A stretch of 64,000 nt of DNA from Limihaloglobus sulfuriphilus (GTDB taxonomy: Bacteria; Planctomycetota; Phycisphaerae; Sedimentisphaerales; Sedimentisphaeraceae): positions 992,001 through 1,056,000 of the forward strand of contig NZ_CP019646.1 in the NCBI RefSeq assembly GCF_001999965.1, written 5' to 3'. A model generated the notes under the pieces. The model saw nothing but the letters and a program-made list of their open reading frames with translations. It did no database searches and was not told the DNA's origin. Shown in pieces: positions 62,381 to 64,000 of this stretch; within the stretch, counting starts at the first letter, position 1; each line of letters begins with the position of its first letter. The position numbers and the translations under genes were made by a program.

Positions 62381-63871
62381 TTAATCTTTGACCTGGCTGC
62401 TGTATATTTTGGGTGGCTTCTGCAGCGGCAGATCCATGTTCAGGTGGTGCAGTATCAGACGCTGATCTGCCTCGGGCTCGGTGTACCTCTCCATCAAGAG
62501 GTACCGACCGTCAAGTGTTTCAAATGTCACATCAAGCATCTGGATACGGCTCATCGTTTCCAGGGCAGCCTGTGCGGTCAGGCCGCAGGCACTCACCCGC
62601 AGCTTATGCCGCAATGTCACCTGCAGGCAATAGCTTATAAACGCCACAAAGATATGGGCATCAACACGCTCTTCTTTATGGTGATATACAGGGCGAATGC
62701 CAAGATCACTCTTGAGTTCTCTGAAAGACTGCTCAACGTTGCACTGCAGCATATACTCATTCCAGAGTGCCTTACCATCCTTGCCCTTCTGATTAGTCCG
62801 CAAAAAGTACTTGCCGTCACGATAGATCATATCACGGTATTTCTGCCGGTTTATGTGATACCTGAATTCGCCGGCTTCAATCCGCTCCTTTTGCCCCGGA
62901 ATATCGAGCTCCACACATCTATAAGCGTTACCGGCCTGTGATTGCAAAGCCCCAAGGCGTTTATAAAAACGTTCATAATTGCGATATCCCTTGAGTTTTT
63001 CAAGTCCGTCAAGATATTTACGCAGTTTTCTTTTACGCATGGCCCTCTCCTTTTGCATACGATCCCTGCTCCTGGCAAGGACATAGCATTCGCCCTCTTT
63101 TTCGATGTATTTCACATGAACACTGCTGTTTACCTGCTCCCAGTCCTTTTGAGAAAGTTCACTGCTATAATCATCGAGCTGTCTGCGGGGTGTGCCAACA
63201 AGATAGCTTATATTGTTCTTACGCATGAACTTGAGCGTAGCTTCCGTTGGTATGCCCCTGTCCATCAGCCAGACCCTGTTGGCCTTGCCGTACATTGTTT
63301 CTATCTTGTTGAGCAGGGGTCTTAATGTCGTCTTTTCAGATGTATTTCCCTGAAGTACTTCATAGTCAAGAGGAAAGCCCTCCGGCGTAACAACAAGGGC
63401 TATCAGCACCTGTCTGCAATCACTGCGTCTGTCTTTGCTGTGGCCGAATTCTGCCTTGGGATTCTGCTTGCATAGCCCCTCGAAATACGTGCTGGTGATA
63501 TCATAGAGCAGGATGTCGTACTCAAGGTTGAACATTCCTTGCCAGGTGTCTTTAAGGTATTTGCAAAGTTCGTCTTTGTATGGAAGGATACGGTCAAGAC
63601 AACGGTAGAGCCTGTTTTTCTCGGCAATCTCAAAATCACAATCAAGGATGGCGTCCATAGCACTCTGGCTGAACCAGTGCTGATGGACAAAGTATTCGGC
63701 AGAAGGTTTTATCAGCCTGCTCACCGTAAGCAACTTGAGGACTTTTGAGAATGCGACCGGCGATCTGTCTGTATCAATCCGCTCTGACCAGAAGCGGTCA
63801 AAACCAAGCTGATCCCACATCTCAGAAGCCAGCCAGCAATCGCCAAACCTACGCGGTCGTTCCAGTCTCAT
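62381..63871 (-). CDS. IS1634-family transposase, N-terminal part interrupted by TGA
   Basis: A 496-residue frame from its first ATG. It belongs to the IS1634 family of DDE transposases: LYRCLDRILPYKD, ILLYDITSTYFEG (first Asp), RRSDCRQVLIALVVTPEGFPLDYEVLQGNTSEKTTLR, VWLMDRGIPTE (second Asp), and NVEQSFRELKSDL (Glu). The frame is open upstream to 63991 and the extra residues (QRSIEIINEDN...VNISKMRL) match the family's N-terminal region, where a TGA stands at 63992-63994 at a spot where family members have Trp. The intact protein therefore started outside the window and is probably cut by a nonsense mutation. The C-terminal end appears complete. The other IS end is outside the window. Confidence 0.88.
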   Translation of the reverse strand: MRLERPRRFGDCWLASEMWDQLGFDRFWSERIDTDRSPVAFSKVLKLLTVSRLIKPSAEYFVHQHWFSQSAMDAILDCDFEIAEKNRLYRCLDRILPYKDELCKYLKDTWQGMFNLEYDILLYDITSTYFEGLCKQNPKAEFGHSKDRRSDCRQVLIALVVTPEGFPLDYEVLQGNTSEKTTLRPLLNKIETMYGKANRVWLMDRGIPTEATLKFMRKNNISYLVGTPRRQLDDYSSELSQKDWEQVNSSVHVKYIEKEGECYVLARSRDRMQKERAMRKRKLRKYLDGLEKLKGYRNYERFYKRLGALQSQAGNAYRCVELDIPGQKERIEAGEFRYHINRQKYRDMIYRDGKYFLRTNQKGKDGKALWNEYMLQCNVEQSFRELKSDLGIRPVYHHKEERVDAHIFVAFISYCLQVTLRHKLRVSACGLTAQAALETMSRIQMLDVTFETLDGRYLLMERYTEPEADQRLILHHLNMDLPLQKPPKIYSSQVKD

Positions 63872-64000
63872 CTTTGAGATGTTAACCGGTATCGTATCAA
63901 CATCGTGACAGCTCTGGTTGTCCTGATCAAAAGCAAAAAGGGTTTTGTGTACAGGTTTGTTATCTTCGTTGATTATCTCAATTGATCTCTGTCAGGCCTT

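Noticed and set aside
62363-62941. 192-codon plus-strand frame opposite the transposase
   Set aside because: Antisense of the conserved IS1634 core with no family features.
63992-63994. TGA read as selenocysteine
   Set aside because: Transposases of this family are not selenoproteins and no SECIS-like hairpin follows; a nonsense change is simpler.
1-64000. CRISPR arrays, phage integrase, toxin-antitoxin pairs
   Set aside because: I saw no regularly spaced repeats, Cas, integrase or paired small genes on either strand.

Overview
The window looks like a chromosomal segment of an anaerobic or microaerophilic Planctomycetota, most likely class Phycisphaerae (Sedimentisphaerales-like). This is an inference from gene content: large secreted proteins ending in dockerin-type repeats (GDxNxDGxVNxxDF...W), PEP-CTERM proteins, a prepilin-like H-X9-DG protein, a formylglycine sulfatase, family 71/99-like, 38 and 2 glycoside hydrolases without SusC/SusD partners, and an oxygen-defence set typical of anaerobes (superoxide reductase, rubrerythrin, rubredoxin, ferritins). 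No rRNA or other phylogenetic marker is present to settle it.

Layout. (1) 14-10621, minus strand: a membrane and periplasmic redox group of heptaheme cytochrome c, cytochrome-b-like membrane protein, coiled-coil/discoidin lipoprotein, GT39/Agl23-like membrane protein, ApbE flavin transferase and ResB-like cytochrome c assembly protein. A promoter-driven pair (PEP-CTERM trypsin-like protein and dockerin-tagged subtilisin) sits inside it. (2) 10740-18400: a 2069-residue cell-surface subtilase with C-type-lectin-like, TIG, two cohesin-like and two dockerin modules. It is bracketed by two near-identical 106-bp direct repeats and by IS3, IS256 and possibly IS66 debris, so it looks like an acquired island. 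(3) 18524-27743: four minus-strand surface or export genes, three of which share one N-terminal module. (4) 27971-40958: a glycan-degradation locus (sulfatase, GH38, GH2, two tandem GH71/99-like enzymes, GntR/LacI-type regulator) with several palindromes in its control regions. I infer a sulfated alpha-mannose-containing glycan as substrate.

(5) 41384-46235: tRNA-Arg(UCU) and housekeeping genes (DUF2752, M48 protease, MntP, RsmE, LysA), then a membrane-anchored RRM protein. (6) 46491-49368: a Fur/PerR-type regulator, rubrerythrin, and an operon of superoxide reductase, ferritin, ferritin-like protein and a 52-residue rubredoxin. (7) 49664-55581: an apparent operon of fumarase alpha subunit, KtrB, KtrA and a HAD phosphatase, then RpiB preceded by a Sua5/LMW-phosphatase fusion. 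(8) 55749-57072: tRNA-Arg(ACG), tRNA-Ser(GCU) and a decayed GrpB gene. (9) 57200-64000: GTP-dependent PEP carboxykinase, an MsbA-like ABC exporter with a PDZ-like domain in its first periplasmic loop, a HAD hydrolase, and an IS1634-family transposase whose N-terminal part carries an in-frame TGA.

The best candidates for something undescribed are the PDZ-containing exporter, the cohesin- and dockerin-bearing subtilase island, the heme/flavin export group, and the glycan locus with a GH38 lacking its nucleophile aspartate. All assignments come from reading motifs by eye; no database search was run.
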